A stretch of DNA of 64,000 nt, from NCBI GenBank assembly GCA_905183005.1, contig CAJJDO010000157.1, forward strand, positions 191,206 to 255,205. The letters are read 5' to 3'. The notes under the pieces are model-generated. The model was given only the letters and a program-made list of their open reading frames with translations, was not told the DNA's origin and did not search any database. Numbering within the stretch: position 1 is the first letter of the stretch; each line of letters starts with the position of its first letter. This DNA is from Paramecium pentaurelia (taxonomy: Eukaryota; Ciliophora; Oligohymenophorea; Peniculida; Parameciidae). Positions 24,769 through 39,700 of this stretch are shown piece after piece. The position numbers and the translations under genes are program-made.

Positions 24769-27700
24769 TCATGTATTCTAATTTTTTTATTAATCAGAAT
24801 CCTTCTTTTATATACCTTACATCAATTATTATAGTTCATTCAGCTTAACTAGTAAATTTAAGAATAAATCTAATTTTGTTAATCTAATCAAAGATTCATC
24901 TCCATTTTATCCTTCATTTTATACTTCATTAGATGCTTAATCATTTTCTTTATTGGATTCTTCGCTTTGTATATAATTGAAATATTTATTCAAATAACAA
25001 TTATATTAACTATCTTCAGATGATACTTATAAAAGTTCTAGTGTATTTGGATATTTTTCCATATTTTAATAGAACTAAAAGGTACCATCAACTATCTGAG
25101 CCTCATAATCTTTCTACAATAAATTTGTTATAATTTAATATGCACTATTTTATTATGTGAGTGGAAATTAGATAACTCCACCTAATGAATGATTGATATA
25201 TTTTTTTAAATCTAATCCCAAAGAAATTATTTTTATTTGCATTTACTAAGCCATATTAAGTTATAATTAAAGGTTTTGACATGAATAAGTATAGAAGGAG
25301 TGATTAATGAATAACAAATATTTTTTATATTTGCTGAAACTTTAAAATTAATCAAGTATGAATTAAAATTGATCATGATCCTGGTTTACTGAAGTTTCAT
25401 TAGAATAATTAATTAAGCTTTATATTAATAATGTTTATTCCTACTCAGTCCATGATGTTGAAAAATTTGATTTAATTATCTTTGTTGTATGATCTAAAAT
25501 GATTAAATTGCATACTAGTTAACATTACTTACATATTTCTATAAATTGGAGTAAAAATGGTAATAGGATTTATGATAAGGTATCCTATTCTAGTTAACTT
25601 AAATCTAAAACAACCTAAAAAAAATAAAATGACTTTCCTCCTCTATTTTTTCTCTTCATAATGTCCCTAGCAGTTCCATTTGTGCAAAAAAATTTAATGA
25701 TACCTTTGATATCTATAGTCGTTCCTTTTGAAGATAGAGAATATTTTGTAAATTTACTTACTTCTAACAATGCTTTTATACTATTGGCTTCCTTTGATTC
25801 AAGTTAGGGTTCAAATTCTTATTTATATTATTTTACTTTTTGTTAGTCTAAAAGATTTTAGTCAATTTATTTTATCTTTATTATCTAATTTTCTACAATA
25901 TAATTTAACAATTCTATTAAATTTTTTAAACTACTGATTGTTTGACCATTTTATACTTCTATAATATTAAAATCAAATTCATCTTAACTTTAAATAATTG
26001 TAGTGAACCCTTGATTCAATAATTCCTCTTTACATTAATTTGACATTTCCAAAAATTGTTTAGTTAATAATAATATAAAATCATTTTCAGATAAGATATC
26101 TTCATTGACTAATATAAATTCCTTATTGCATTATCCATGTATTGCATGCAATATTGAATCTAAAAGAATTAAAGTTAAATTATCCTCTTTTTGTTTTAAA
26201 AATATTGCTTGATTCTATCCTGATAAGATTATATCATAAGTTAAATTAAGATAAGAAAATTGCAATAATAATAATCCAATATATTAAATATATGATTATT
26301 CTAAATATTACTCTGTAATTATTATTCTAAAGGATAAATTTTTTATATCATTCTTGGTTTATTTTGAATCTTACCATTATTAATATAGTTGTTATTCAGC
26401 TTTGAAAAGCAATTTATTATAATCAGTTATTTCAGTATTGTTATTAATTTCTTATTCTTGTTCTAATGGTTTAGATTTCTAACTTTTAGTATTTTTTTTT
26501 TTTTATTAAGATTTTGTTAGTTTAGTTTTTAAATAAATATTTGAATCAAAATAATCTTCAAAAATATATTTCTTTAAATTATTTGAACACAAAATAATTT
26601 AGTTTGATTATGTTTAGTTATGTGATATGTTAGTATTTGTATTTTCATTGGTTTAAGTCAATTATAATTGGTATATTGTAGTTTATTATGATTCAGAATT
26701 TGTAATATATTTTACTGTTTATTATTCATTATTAGGAGTTGATGATGATATTGAATATTCATCATTCTAATTTGATGATGATGTTGGTTATCCATTATTA
26801 GATTTTATTGACAATATTAATTATCCATTATTAGAATTTGAGGATTATGTTGATAATACATTATAAGAATTTGATGATGAAATAGATTATCCATTATTAG
26901 AATTTGATGATGATATTGATTATCCATTATTAGAATTCGATGATGATGATTATCCATTATTAGAATTTGATGATGATGTTGATTATCCATTATTAGAATT
27001 TGATGATGATGTTGATTAAATATTGTTAGAATTCGATGATGATGATGATTATCCATTATTAGAATTTGATGATGATATTGATTATCCATTATTAGAATTT
27101 GATGATGATATTGATTATCCATTATTAGAATTCGATGATGATGATTATCCAATATTAGAATTTGATGATGATGTTGATTATCCATTATTAGAATTTGATG
27201 ATGATGTTGATTAAATATTGTTAGAATTCGATGATGATGATGATTATCCATTATTAGAATTTGATGATGATATTGATTATCCATTATTAGAATTTGATGA
27301 TGATATTGATTATCCATTATTAGAATTCGATGATGATGATTATCCAATATTAGAATTTGATGATGATGTTGATTATCCATTATTAGAATTTGATGATGAT
27401 GTTGATTAAATATTGTTAGAATTCGATGATGATGATGATTATCCATTATTAGAATTTGATGATGATATTGATTATCCATTATTAGAATTTGATGATGATA
27501 TTGATTATCCATTATTAGAATTCGATGATGATGATTATCCAATATTAGAATTTGATGATGATGTTGATTATCCATTATTAGAATTTGATGATGATGTTGA
27601 TTAAATATTGTTAGAATTCGATGATGATGATGATTATCCATTATTAGAATTTGATGATGATATTGATTATCCATTATTAGAATTCGATGATAATATTGAT

Positions 27701-30700
27701 TATCCATTATTAGAATTCGATGATGATGATTATCCAATATTAGAATTTGATGATGATATTGATTATCCAATATTAGAATTTGATGATGATATTGATTATC
27801 CAATATTAGAGTTTGATGATGATATTGATTATCCAATATTAGAATTTGATGATGATAATGATTATCCATAATTAGAATTTGATGATTTTACTGTTTATTT
27901 TAATTAATTATTAGTATTTTATGATGATGATGATTAAATATTGTTAGAATTTGATGATGATGATGATTATATATTTATTGAACTTGATGTTTTTACTGTT
28001 TATTATTATTAATTATTAGTATTTTATGATGATGTTGGTTATCTATTGTTAGAATTTGATGATGATGTTGATTAAATATTGTTAGAATTTGATGATTTTA
28101 CTGTTTATTATTATTAATTATTAGAATATTATGATGATTATTCAATGTTAGAATTTGATGAGGATTTTTATTATAAATTATTTTAATTCTATGATACTTT
28201 TGATTATCCATTATTAGAATTTGATGTCGAAGATTTATTATTTTAGTTTGGTGATGATTTTGATTATTCATTATTAGAATTTGATGATTATGATTATTAT
28301 GATGATTATTTATTATTTTAATTTGATGATTTTTCTGTTTCTTATCCACAATTATAATTTGATGATGATGACTATTATTTATTATTTTCATTTGATGATT
28401 ATGTCGATTATTATTTATTAGAATTTGATTATGATGTTGATTATCTGTCAGTATTATTGGGTGATGATGATCTTTTTAATCCCATCTTATCATTATTTGT
28501 TTATTCATCGATATAAACTTTTTCTTTATCTTTTTCCTTTTTTTCATTGTTTTTACTTTATGATAGTTTCTATGTTTATTCTTGATTTTGTTAAACTGTT
28601 TAATTTTATTTTATTATCTAATTTTTTTGATCATCTTTTTGGTTTAGATGCTATTGCTTTTAACTTTGGTTCGACTCTTTTTAATTATCTTTTGGTTGAT
28701 TATTTTAATTTTTAGATTCATTACTATTATCTTATTAATCCTTTTTGTTATTTTCTTGTTGTATTTTTTCACGTTCTTTTTCTTCTGCTTCTCTTATTTA
28801 TTGCTCATAATAATCTACTTCTTTTTCAATTTTATTTAGTTCATCAGAAATATCGACATCAAAACTACTTTTAAACAAAGCCTAAAGTTCTGTTTTGCGA
28901 TTATATATCTATTATTTTGTATAATAATCATCAAGCTTTATTTTCAATCCTAAAAACCATTTTATTCTAAAGAGGTCAAAACTTAAATCTATATTTTTAA
29001 ATAATTTAATTAGATAATATTTTAAACCATTACAATTATTTAATATACCCATAATTGCCTACCAATTCCAATCAACTGGCTTACGGTAATTATATTCCTT
29101 TTCGCTGTTTTCAAATTTAAAAGATACAATAAAATTACATTAAATGCCAAGAGTAAAATATGTAAGATCAAAACCAAATTCAAAACCCAATTTATTTATA
29201 TATATCCATTTAGTAATATCTTTAAACAAATTTAATTCAATACTTCCTTTTATTTTATGTAAAAAGTAATTTATATTAAATTCTAAAAAATATATTTCCT
29301 TTTATAAATTAAAACTTAGAGGAAAACCTTACCCTAATATGTATTTTGACATTAATTTTTGTTTGAATCCAAATATTTCAATAGAGAAATCTGCATCACA
29401 ATCAAACTTCCCTGTTAATACATCAATTTTGTAAGTTAGATCGCAATCTGTTAATAAATTTGAAAAATAAAATTTCAGTTAGCCTTTTCCAATAAATGTA
29501 TTTCCATTATTGAATAATAGAGAAGTTTATGAAACAAAATTTTAATTTTCTTCTTCGTCTTTAATCATTATGAAAACAGGACTATAACTTTTCCAAGATA
29601 TAGGTGTTGTTTCTAAATCTTTAAATTAAATTTTAAATTTTGAAAAATCAAGAGAACCAAATTTTTCCAAAAGTATTGAAAATTTAGTATCCGATAATTT
29701 CTACATTAATTCTGGAGGAAAATTAGGATTTTTAAGATCAATATCTATTTGCCCATGGATAAACAATATTCTTTGTGTTCTTTCAAATATTTCTTCAAAA
29801 TCTTTTGGGAAAATTCTATTCATACCAAATATTTATAATGAGTTGTAAAAATTTGTATTAGAAATAACAACAGCCCATGCTTTTGGAATAAAATTATCAT
29901 AATTAAAAAGAATGACATTGACATCATTATCATGTATTTTTCCTGTTAAACTTCCAACAGATTAAATTATCTTCTATTCTTTAACTTTTAATTAAAATTA
30001 TCCTTTAAACTCAATCCCATTTATTGCAAAAGGCTCTTTATATAATAGATCTAACTAACCTTCTAATGAATTATTATCAACTTTTATCTGACCTTTATAC
30101 ATTAGGCTTCCAAAATCTCGATAAAATTATTTCATCTCTAATTAAATATAAAAATAATTTTTATGTTATAACTTAATATTAAATTGGCAATTAAAATTTA
30201 CATTTTTATAGTATGTATCTTGACTTTCTGCAAGAATAAATTTACCTTCTTAGTAAGAGATTTATAAATCAATTTTTTTTTGTAGAAATATTAATGTTTA
30301 TTAATGATGTGATGAGATTTGAGTTTAACAATCTGCAAAACAACTAATTCCTGGTTTAGAAATTTATTACTATTCAAAAAATTTCAAATAATTTTTATAA
30401 CTGGTATTTTCTTGTAATTATGTGATATCTGTCTTGTTTTTTTCACTTGTATATATGATCAAGCAGTCGGCATTTTCTAATTTCAATACATAATCTAATT
30501 ATGATAAATGTGAAATAATATCTTGAAACTTCTTTTTATTATCAAATTCATATTAGAAAATTAAAGTTTGAGATAAAAAGTTATAATAAAGATTGATATT
30601 ATAATATGATTATTATAATTTGAGGAATATATTGTTATTTTTACTACTTAAATCAATTAATTAGAGTATTTAATCTGTTATTGAAAATTCGTCAAGTAAC

Positions 30701-33700
30701 TTTTCATAGAATTAAATTTTTTTTATTTACTCAATTTAGGCAAATATTTCTTTTGCACTTAGTTGATTTGTTTCTTTTATTATAAATTTAAATGCTGTAT
30801 TGGATTAGTCATATTAAATAGAAAATGGAATGTTAAAAATCTCTACTTCGAAATTCAATTTTAATTTTTATTATGAATCTAATTACAATTATAGATCAAC
30901 TTATTTGAATTAAACTATTAAATTTTTCCATGATAATATATGTTAATTCTCAATAATTAGACTTTAAAATTTACAATTCTTTGTTAATGTTAAATTACAT
31001 TTCATTTACATCAACTTTAGATTTTTAAAATATTCATATAGAGGTATCTAAAAATCAAAATACTAATTCAACTTTTATAAAAATTTAAGTAAATCTAATT
31101 ACTCTAGCTCAAATTATGACACAAAATTTTATGTGTCTTTTAAAAGATCTATACTTAAATTTTTTTACTTAAAATCATCACACAACTTAAAATCAAATCT
31201 CAATATTAATTCTCGATAATCATTATCATCTTCATTAGAAAAATAAGTGTTAATATTTTCCAACATTAAATAATTTGTTAAACTATATTCCTTCACTTCA
31301 TAAAAAAAGGTAAATAGAGTACAATTATGATTCAATTCCAACTCAATCTCTAGATTATCAAAATTTATTTTTCTAAAACAATAGAGATCAATTTATTTCT
31401 TGAAAAATGATCTGAAAAATTTGTTCAACTTAAAATCTTTATGATATTGAAAATCACAATAAAACCCTCTCTTTTTCTAATTCAATTTTAGATCAAAAGT
31501 ACCCAAAAAAATATTTTTTATGTAACATTTTCCTGATAAACAACTTTATTCCCAATTATTATTCCTATAATCTAAATAACCATTCAATTATTATAATTCT
31601 ATGAAATCTAAAATTTTGCATGAACTTTCATCAATTAGTAATTGAACAATGTATTACCACTGTTGATTCTTTTCTAATAGTAAAATAAATGTAAATCGAT
31701 TTACCTCAAATTTTGCTTCTTATTCATTAATATTTATTCTTACACTATTGTTTATGAATTAATTAAGATTAAAATTTTTTATTTCATAAGAATTTATTTT
31801 TAGTTATGTCTTTTGTTCTTAATATAAATAGTCCTAAAATTCTAAAAGAAAATCTATTTATTACTGAAAAAAAACTGTTCTTATTTTTAAATTCGCATAA
31901 CAACTTCTATCTCTATATTAATTAAAAATTAATTAAATGTTTAAAAATTCTAAACCAGATTGATGATATTAATTAGTAAAATTCTAATATTACAAATCCC
32001 CTTCAAATTCATTAGTTTGCATGTCATAATAAAATTTGACAATATTATTTACTTTTGGAATTATTTATATTTCTTCGAATTAAAGTCCAAACAAGCCAAA
32101 ACCAAATGTAATAGGATCAATATCTTTTAGTAAAATTTCTTTTTCTATATCTAAATTGAATGAGCTTTCTGGGGACAACAAATTTTTAAATTTAACTAGA
32201 GGAAATTCTATAAATATTATTGTTCCTTTTAAATTTAACTCAAAATTTTCATTCAAACCAATAATTTTTAAATAACATTTACTAAGACATAAGAATTTAG
32301 ATATTTTCCATGAATCCAATAGATCTACTCTAAATTTCATCTTAATTTATTTACCCCATATAATAACTGATTCTTAAATCTGTTTCTCATTTTCATTTTC
32401 ATTTTCTGGCTCTTCCTAATTGTAATTTTCTGGTTATTTTTTTTTTAATTCTTATTCTATTTTTTATTCTAAATTAGATTAAAATTTTTCTTTTTATAAT
32501 TTAACTTCTTCAGAATTATAATCATGAGATTGCATCTAATGAGCTTCCTTTTCAAATTAATTATAAAGGCCTAATCCTAATTTTTTAAATTCATCTAAAT
32601 TAAAAATCTATTAAGAACTCTCTTTTTACTAAAATTAAATTGTTTCCACTTTTTCAAATCCTTAAATTTTTGAGAATTGTTTTTCCAAGTCAGTTGATAA
32701 GGCAGCAATTATTTCTTTTAACTTTGGGGTATTCTTTCCTTTTATTAATTTCATTAGTAAAATCTTTTTTTTATTTTAACAAAATAAATCCAAAAAGTCA
32801 AACTCTACCTCAATTTCAAATATGAATTTAAGAATTTCAGCTGTAAAACATATTGTAAATTATTTATTTTTTTCATCAATATGACAATAAATATCCATAG
32901 TTTTTATTTGAAAATCAATAATCTTAAAAATTTTAATTATCCAATTAAATTCAAAAATTAATTAATAATTCCAACAAATTGAATTAGTAATTATTTCTAA
33001 TTATTTTATAGTTGTATTTTTATTTTATGAAAGATTAGACATAAAAATGTTATCTTTATCAAAATAGTTCAAAAGAAATTATTATAATATTTTTTAAGAA
33101 TTATTTTTGTTTTATCCATCAAGTAATTAGAATAATATTTTTTTCTTTTGAATAATTGCTGTTAAATTACAAATATTTTAATTAAGTATCTGAAAAGAAC
33201 AATTAATATTTCCATTTATAGTAATTTATTATTTTAGTAGAATATCTATTAATATTTTATTGAATTTAAGCTAAAATGGTAATTTATATACTTGAATAAA
33301 TTCTTCACACTCAAGGGATAATTTTATATTTTTTTCCTCAAGATCTAAATATGGGACAAAATTTTCACTAAGAGAAACATAGATATTAGAAATTAAGCTA
33401 TAACAACCATAATCTAAAAACATTTACACTATATTTTATTATGGAATACATATTTCTCCTCTAAGTGAAATTAAATCATTGATTCTACCAAATTTACCTT
33501 TCTTAATAAAATAATAATTTAATTCAAGATGTAAATCACAGCTTAGGTAAAATTAAGTTGTGATATTTTCCTTGTTAACGATGAATTTTCCAGAAATATC
33601 TTTAAATTTACAATTTGTATTAGAAAATGTATAATCATTTAAATTGAAGTTAAAGAAAATTTCTGTATTTTGATCTAGTAATAATAAACATTCAATATCG

Positions 33701-36700
33701 GCTTTAGATAAAAGATGTTTAAAAGTCTTAAAAAATAATTAATGAGATGGTCCTATAAGAGATTTAATCAAAGGAACCAAAGATATATCATTAGATTATT
33801 AAAATTAAATCAACAATTAGCCTTCAGAATTTAATCTTGCTTCAGCTACAAATATATATTACTAGAATTAACATTTTGATTTCAGTATAAATTTTAACAA
33901 TTCTTTGTTTTTTATGTACAAAGACAAAAAGGTAGGTTATATTTTAAGAGTTTCCAAACATAATTAAATATTTAAATCTCCATTAACTTGAATTTCATAA
34001 CATCCTAAATCATATTAATTCTCTGTTTAACAATTAACCAACAAAATTTCTTTACTAATACCTTCAATAAAATTTTAATAATTTTGTAAGTCTTTTTTAG
34101 CTAATAGTGTTTTTAAGAATTTGCTTAAATTTTTTAAATCTAATAATTTTCTAGTTTAATCATAATTTACAATTTAAAAAGAATTAGATATTAATTTATT
34201 TAAGATAGTATCCGTACACTTATCTACAAAAGAATCAACTTCAGTTTGAGATCTAAAATCATAAATTGGAAAATCTGGATGGTTTTTGCATTCTCTAAAA
34301 TCTGATCCAAAAATGATTTCCATAATTTAATCATAAGATTTTACTCCATTTTCTTGAATCATTCTAAAAGCTTTTATAACACTTCTTAGATTAATTTAAC
34401 ACTAAGACTGCTCTTTGATAAAAGTGATTTACTTCAATAGATTACTTGCTAAAATAACAGTATCTTCTAATTAAAGCTATTATCCTAAACCACTTCGGGT
34501 TAAAATCTCAATAATATCAATATAATTATCTGTAAGATCAATTTAGAAATTAATCTTAATACATCGATTATAAAAAGCAGGGGATAATATATGTGAGTCT
34601 TATCTAGATGGATTTTATAAACATATTAAACGAAAATTCTTATGAGGAATTATACAAGCATTTGAGTCTCCAAATTCATTAATAAATAAACGAGGTGTAT
34701 CTTCTCCTAAAGAATTTAATCTTTCTACTATTTCAGCTCTTGCTAAATTAATATTATCTAAAATTAACCAATATCCAAATTTGCAACAAATCTTTAAAAC
34801 TCCTTCTATATATTTCATATTCATTTCTTTTTTTTATTAGATATTAAGAATAAATTTTGATTTTTATTTTAAAGCTACTCTCTCTAATTCTTATTAAATA
34901 TAATCATAATTAGGATTCACTAAAGCAAAATTTCCAAGCAAATCATCAGTTTCTAAATCACAATGTATTGGCAACAAAATAAATCTTTAGTTTAAAAGAT
35001 TAGCTATTTTAATAATACATGATGTTTTTCCTGATGAAACATCTCCTTAACATAATATTACTTTTTTAGATTGAATTGCTATAAAGAGTTTTTCAAAAAT
35101 ACTTGAATTTTATAAGTTTATTACAAATGAATTATTTGAAATTTATGGTTGTATCTAATTTTATAATGCAAAATTAAATATAGGTTTAAAATCTTTGCCT
35201 ATTTATCGACTTATTTTAATAATATTTGCATTTTACTCTAAAAAAACTCTTCTATTCATCCATTCATCTTCACTTAATCCAAACTTATCTAAAATTATTT
35301 ATAAAGCTTGTTTAGTAAATTCTGTCTAATAAAAGTGTTATACATATATAATATCTAAACAAACAATTATTAATTCTAATTAATGTCTTTCATCACTTAA
35401 TTTTTATCTCTAATCTAAAAATTATTAACTGAATAATTATAATAGATTCTCCAAAAATCTTATATTAAAGTCATAATTTGATTATTATTTTTATGATGCT
35501 AATAAAGCAAGTTCTTTATGTAAATCTAAAATTTATTAAAAATTAATTCCAGCATTTTATAAATTTTTTATTTCATTTTTATACCTCTATTAAAATATAT
35601 CTAAAACTTAATCAATACTGAATGCTTCAATATATACATCACATAATAAATTTTAAATACATTAAGGTAATACTTATCTCCCTTCATATGATTATGGATT
35701 CATTGAACATAGAAATACGCATTTATCTTTATTTAATCTACTATCTTTTATTCTAATCTCTTTATCATCTGTATTAAATAAAGCCTGAAGTGTGCTTAAT
35801 ACTTCAGGGGATGCTAAATTAACTTCATCAAATAAAATTAAGCTTTTTTAAGATAATGCTTAAGCTAAATAGCCTTCTTGAAAGATGAATACAACTTTAT
35901 TGTTATCAATCTTTGGTGCATAAGATCCGAATAAATCTTCTACACTTAAAGAATCTGAACAACAAACTCTGCAGTGTTCCTTTTTAATTATTGAAGCAAC
36001 TTCTTATGCAATTGCAGATTTTCCAACTCCAGGAGGTCCAATTAGACAAGGAATATATTATGTTGAAATTGCTGAATATATTCTTTATAATATTTTTGTA
36101 GTAGAAGGGTTTACTATTATTTTTGAAGAATTAAAAAATTATTTTTCTTTTAATTTTTCAAAAATTTTATTTTCCGCTTGCTTGAAATGTTCTCTAAGAT
36201 CTGTATCCTTTATAATTTCTTCATAATTTTCTCTATATTTATCCAAAATTGTAAATTAAAATCCTAATGCTAATTTTTATAAATTAGTTGCATCCAAATC
36301 CAGATCCAAAAAACTCATCCATTAATAAAATTTTCTATCAGATATATTTTCATAGTAAACCTCTTTAAATTATTTAGTTATAATAAGAAGATTCTAAATA
36401 AACTAAATTATTTAATCACTCTCTGTCTTTTTTTAAAATTTACTAAGAATATAGTTTTAATAAGAAGTATCCAATATTTTTGAAGAATTAATTAGTTATG
36501 GAACTTGTATTTTTATTTTTGTGAGTCTTGATTATAATGCATCACTTAATTAACCTCCAAAAGTAGTATTTAATATTGCAATCACAAAAAATTCATTATT
36601 TAATTTAATTTCTTATCCATTAACAATAAAATGTGGTTCTATTTCTAATAATGCATTTAATCCTTCTATAACAGATTAATCTGCCATTGATATATTTTTT

Positions 36701-39700
36701 AAACATGCAACACCACCAAATCTAGCACTAAATGTTAATCCTCTTTCAATAAAGGGAAATTGGTTACCAATATTTTTAATAACTTGATCAAAGAACTCTT
36801 TTTAATTATATTTTTCATTTAATTCTTTAAAAATACTTTCAATATTTTTTCCATTTTAATTTATTTTCTATTCTTCATCATCTAGCTTTTGAATTAAATT
36901 CTAACAATATTTTTCATAAGATTCTTGATTATGAGATTCCATACTCCCTATTAAATTTGTAATCTCAGTTTCAGAACTAATATATATTAATTCAAATGGC
37001 TAAGGATTTTAAAACTCTACTAATTAAGTAAATAGTTAAGATAAGTATGTTTTTGATGATGTTCTACCAGTAATTAAAATATTTTCCTTAAAATAACAGC
37101 AAAATGCTATTTTGCATAATACTAATCTTTAATTAGAATTGAGATTTGATTCTGCAGATTAATATTTTTTATAATTTTTCCCAATTTAAAATGATATTTC
37201 TAATTCTGCTTTATGATTCTTTATAGAAAAAAATAATGATTATTATTTTTAATTGATATTACTTTCTAAATTTTATTCTTCAGAGGCATCTTTTGGAAAG
37301 AGTATCATCTAATGTAATTGTAAAATATTTTCCCAATTAGGTTATTTTGTTGAAAAATTTGTTTTCTCTAATCTGTTTCTAAATCTTATGAATTATCTTA
37401 AAGTAAATTATGTTCCATTAAAATTCAATAGTTTTTCATTACCATCTTATGGATATGGTATTAATGTTGTTAAAAAATATTCCATACCTTATTTTATACA
37501 ATCTTTCTACATATGCAATTATTATTCTGTACAAATTTTAATTACTTCTTCATAACTATAATTTGGAACTTCAACAACTATAACTTTAGAAGCCATTGTT
37601 TATGGAAGTTCAGTTCGACAATTATATGATGGAGGATTTTAAGCAAAAAATATTCTAAATTTTTCATGTACCTTTATTACTTAATTTGAAACAGGATCTT
37701 AAAATTCCGAAGGATACTTAGCAACTGATGCTAAAAAATTAAGTATACTAGCATCTGATAGGTTAGCTTCATCTAATAAAACTATCCCACCTTACTCCAT
37801 ACCTAAATATAATGGGCCTTTTTTTAATATAAATTCTTTTTTATCTTTATTACAAGATGATACAAATTATCCCATTAAATCATTAATGTCTGTATTTTAA
37901 TTCAAATTTATATAATGAAAAGAAGTAGATTCAAATAATTTACAAGTTTATTAAAATGTAGAAATTACTTTTGTTTTTCCAACACCTGCTGTTCCTTACA
38001 AAACTAAAGGTATTTTAGCAGCAACTGCTATTGCAATTATATCTGTAACTATTTTCCTTGATGAAGTTACAATAAAATTATTTTTCTTACAATCATTTGA
38101 TTATAATTCTTAATAATGAAGAGGCACTTATGTTTTTTCATTCAAAAGATATTAATTATCTTATAAACTTAATGCAATGAAGAAATCAATACATTCTATA
38201 ACTTTTTGTTATAAATTAATATTAAATTAAGCTTGGGCAAATTTTTAGATTTCTTATATTGGTTTTAAAAATCTTATTATCTTATTAAATTATATTTATT
38301 CAATTTATGTTTCTAAATTATTTGAAATCTTACTATCATTCTATTTTATTAATTTCGAAGTAATATCACTTACAAATTTCATATCACATGGTAGATTTGA
38401 TAATTAAAATAATAACATTATGTCATATATATTTACTTTAAAATCTAAGAATATACTTAAGAATCTGCTCTTTAAAGCAGGCGTAAATTTTTTATCCAAT
38501 TCTGCAAAATCAGATGAAATTGCAATTATAGCAAAATCTTAGTGTCTTTAATATTTTTCATTCTAAACTAATAATTAAAGAAATTTTTTTTCCAAAATTC
38601 CATTTAATGATTCTGTTAAGGCACAATCTGGTGCTTCAAAATTAGTTAGAATTAAAACTTTCCCTTAATGAAAGCATCTAGTGACTGGTCCTATAATGAA
38701 ATCAAATCCATTTGCAGTTGGTTAATATTTTCCAAATAAATCTTCTGCATTTGTACTTGATGATAATTCTAATATTTCATATTTTTAGATATTCTAAAGT
38801 TTTAACCAAAGAAGAATGCTTGATAATTTTCCACAAAATTATTATCCTACAACTAATGCTGCCCGTTTTGTTTTATAACATAAAGTTAACATTGAAAATA
38901 ATGTTTCATGAAATGAGAGAAATTTTAATTATTGAGTATTATTCCAATTTCTAATTTCTTATTCTCTCTAATCTTTAGTTTAATCAAATCTATCTATTGT
39001 ATTAGCAATAAATTTGTTTTAATCTATTTAATAATTTATTAAATCACGATTTTTTTTTAAATAAATAAATTATGTTGAGATTAATTTCATGCAATCTTTT
39101 AAAGGTAATAATTCAAAAATTTTCTACTTATCTTATTAAAAAGTAACAAAAATAAAATCAATAATTTACACTATATCTCTTAAAGTAAATAATCCATCAT
39201 CCATATTTTTCAATTTTATTTCTTCATAAATCATCATAATCAAAGAGGATAATTATTATATTGATATCTTTTCTTCTGGCTCTTCTTTTAATTCTTGTAT
39301 TTTTTATGCTAAAATTTCATCAATTATAAAATTTAAATCATTCATACTCATTGGTTCAAATTTTATTGGAATAAATTAACTCATCAAAGATGGAGAAAAT
39401 ACATTTCTAGAAGCAGCAAATTTTTAATCAGTTGCTGGATTTTAAGTTAAAAATAATTTAAAATTTTAATGTTTTTTTATTGTTAAAGTTCCATCAACTA
39501 AATCTATATGAGAGTTTATTTAACTACCATATAAAGTAATATATCCAAGTTCAAGAACATCTTCAATAACCCTGAGTATTGAATCACTTGCCAAATTTGC
39601 CTCATCCAATAGTATCCACAAACCTTCCTAAACAGCTTAAGCAAAAGGACCAGGCTAAAATTCAAATTTAAATCCTGGTAGAATTTCAACTTTACCTATG

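Noticed and set aside
23310..24770. Plus-strand membrane protein with TGA read as Trp
   Set aside because: The strongly hydrophobic reading is what antisense of polar ciliate protein gives. Its apparent continuation beyond 24770 is clearly antisense of the giant gene, and the minus strand gives more protein-like text in part of the interval.
26817..27871. Long standard-code frames on both strands with HHH/ILIMDN or DDD/LLEF repeats
   Set aside because: They are other-frame readings of the Ser/Asn/Gln repeat of the giant minus-strand gene, which continues in one frame on both sides of the tract.
28425..28839. Plus-strand hydrophobic frames near 28.4-28.8 kb
   Set aside because: They are antisense of the Lys/Glu/Gln-rich linker of the giant minus-strand protein.
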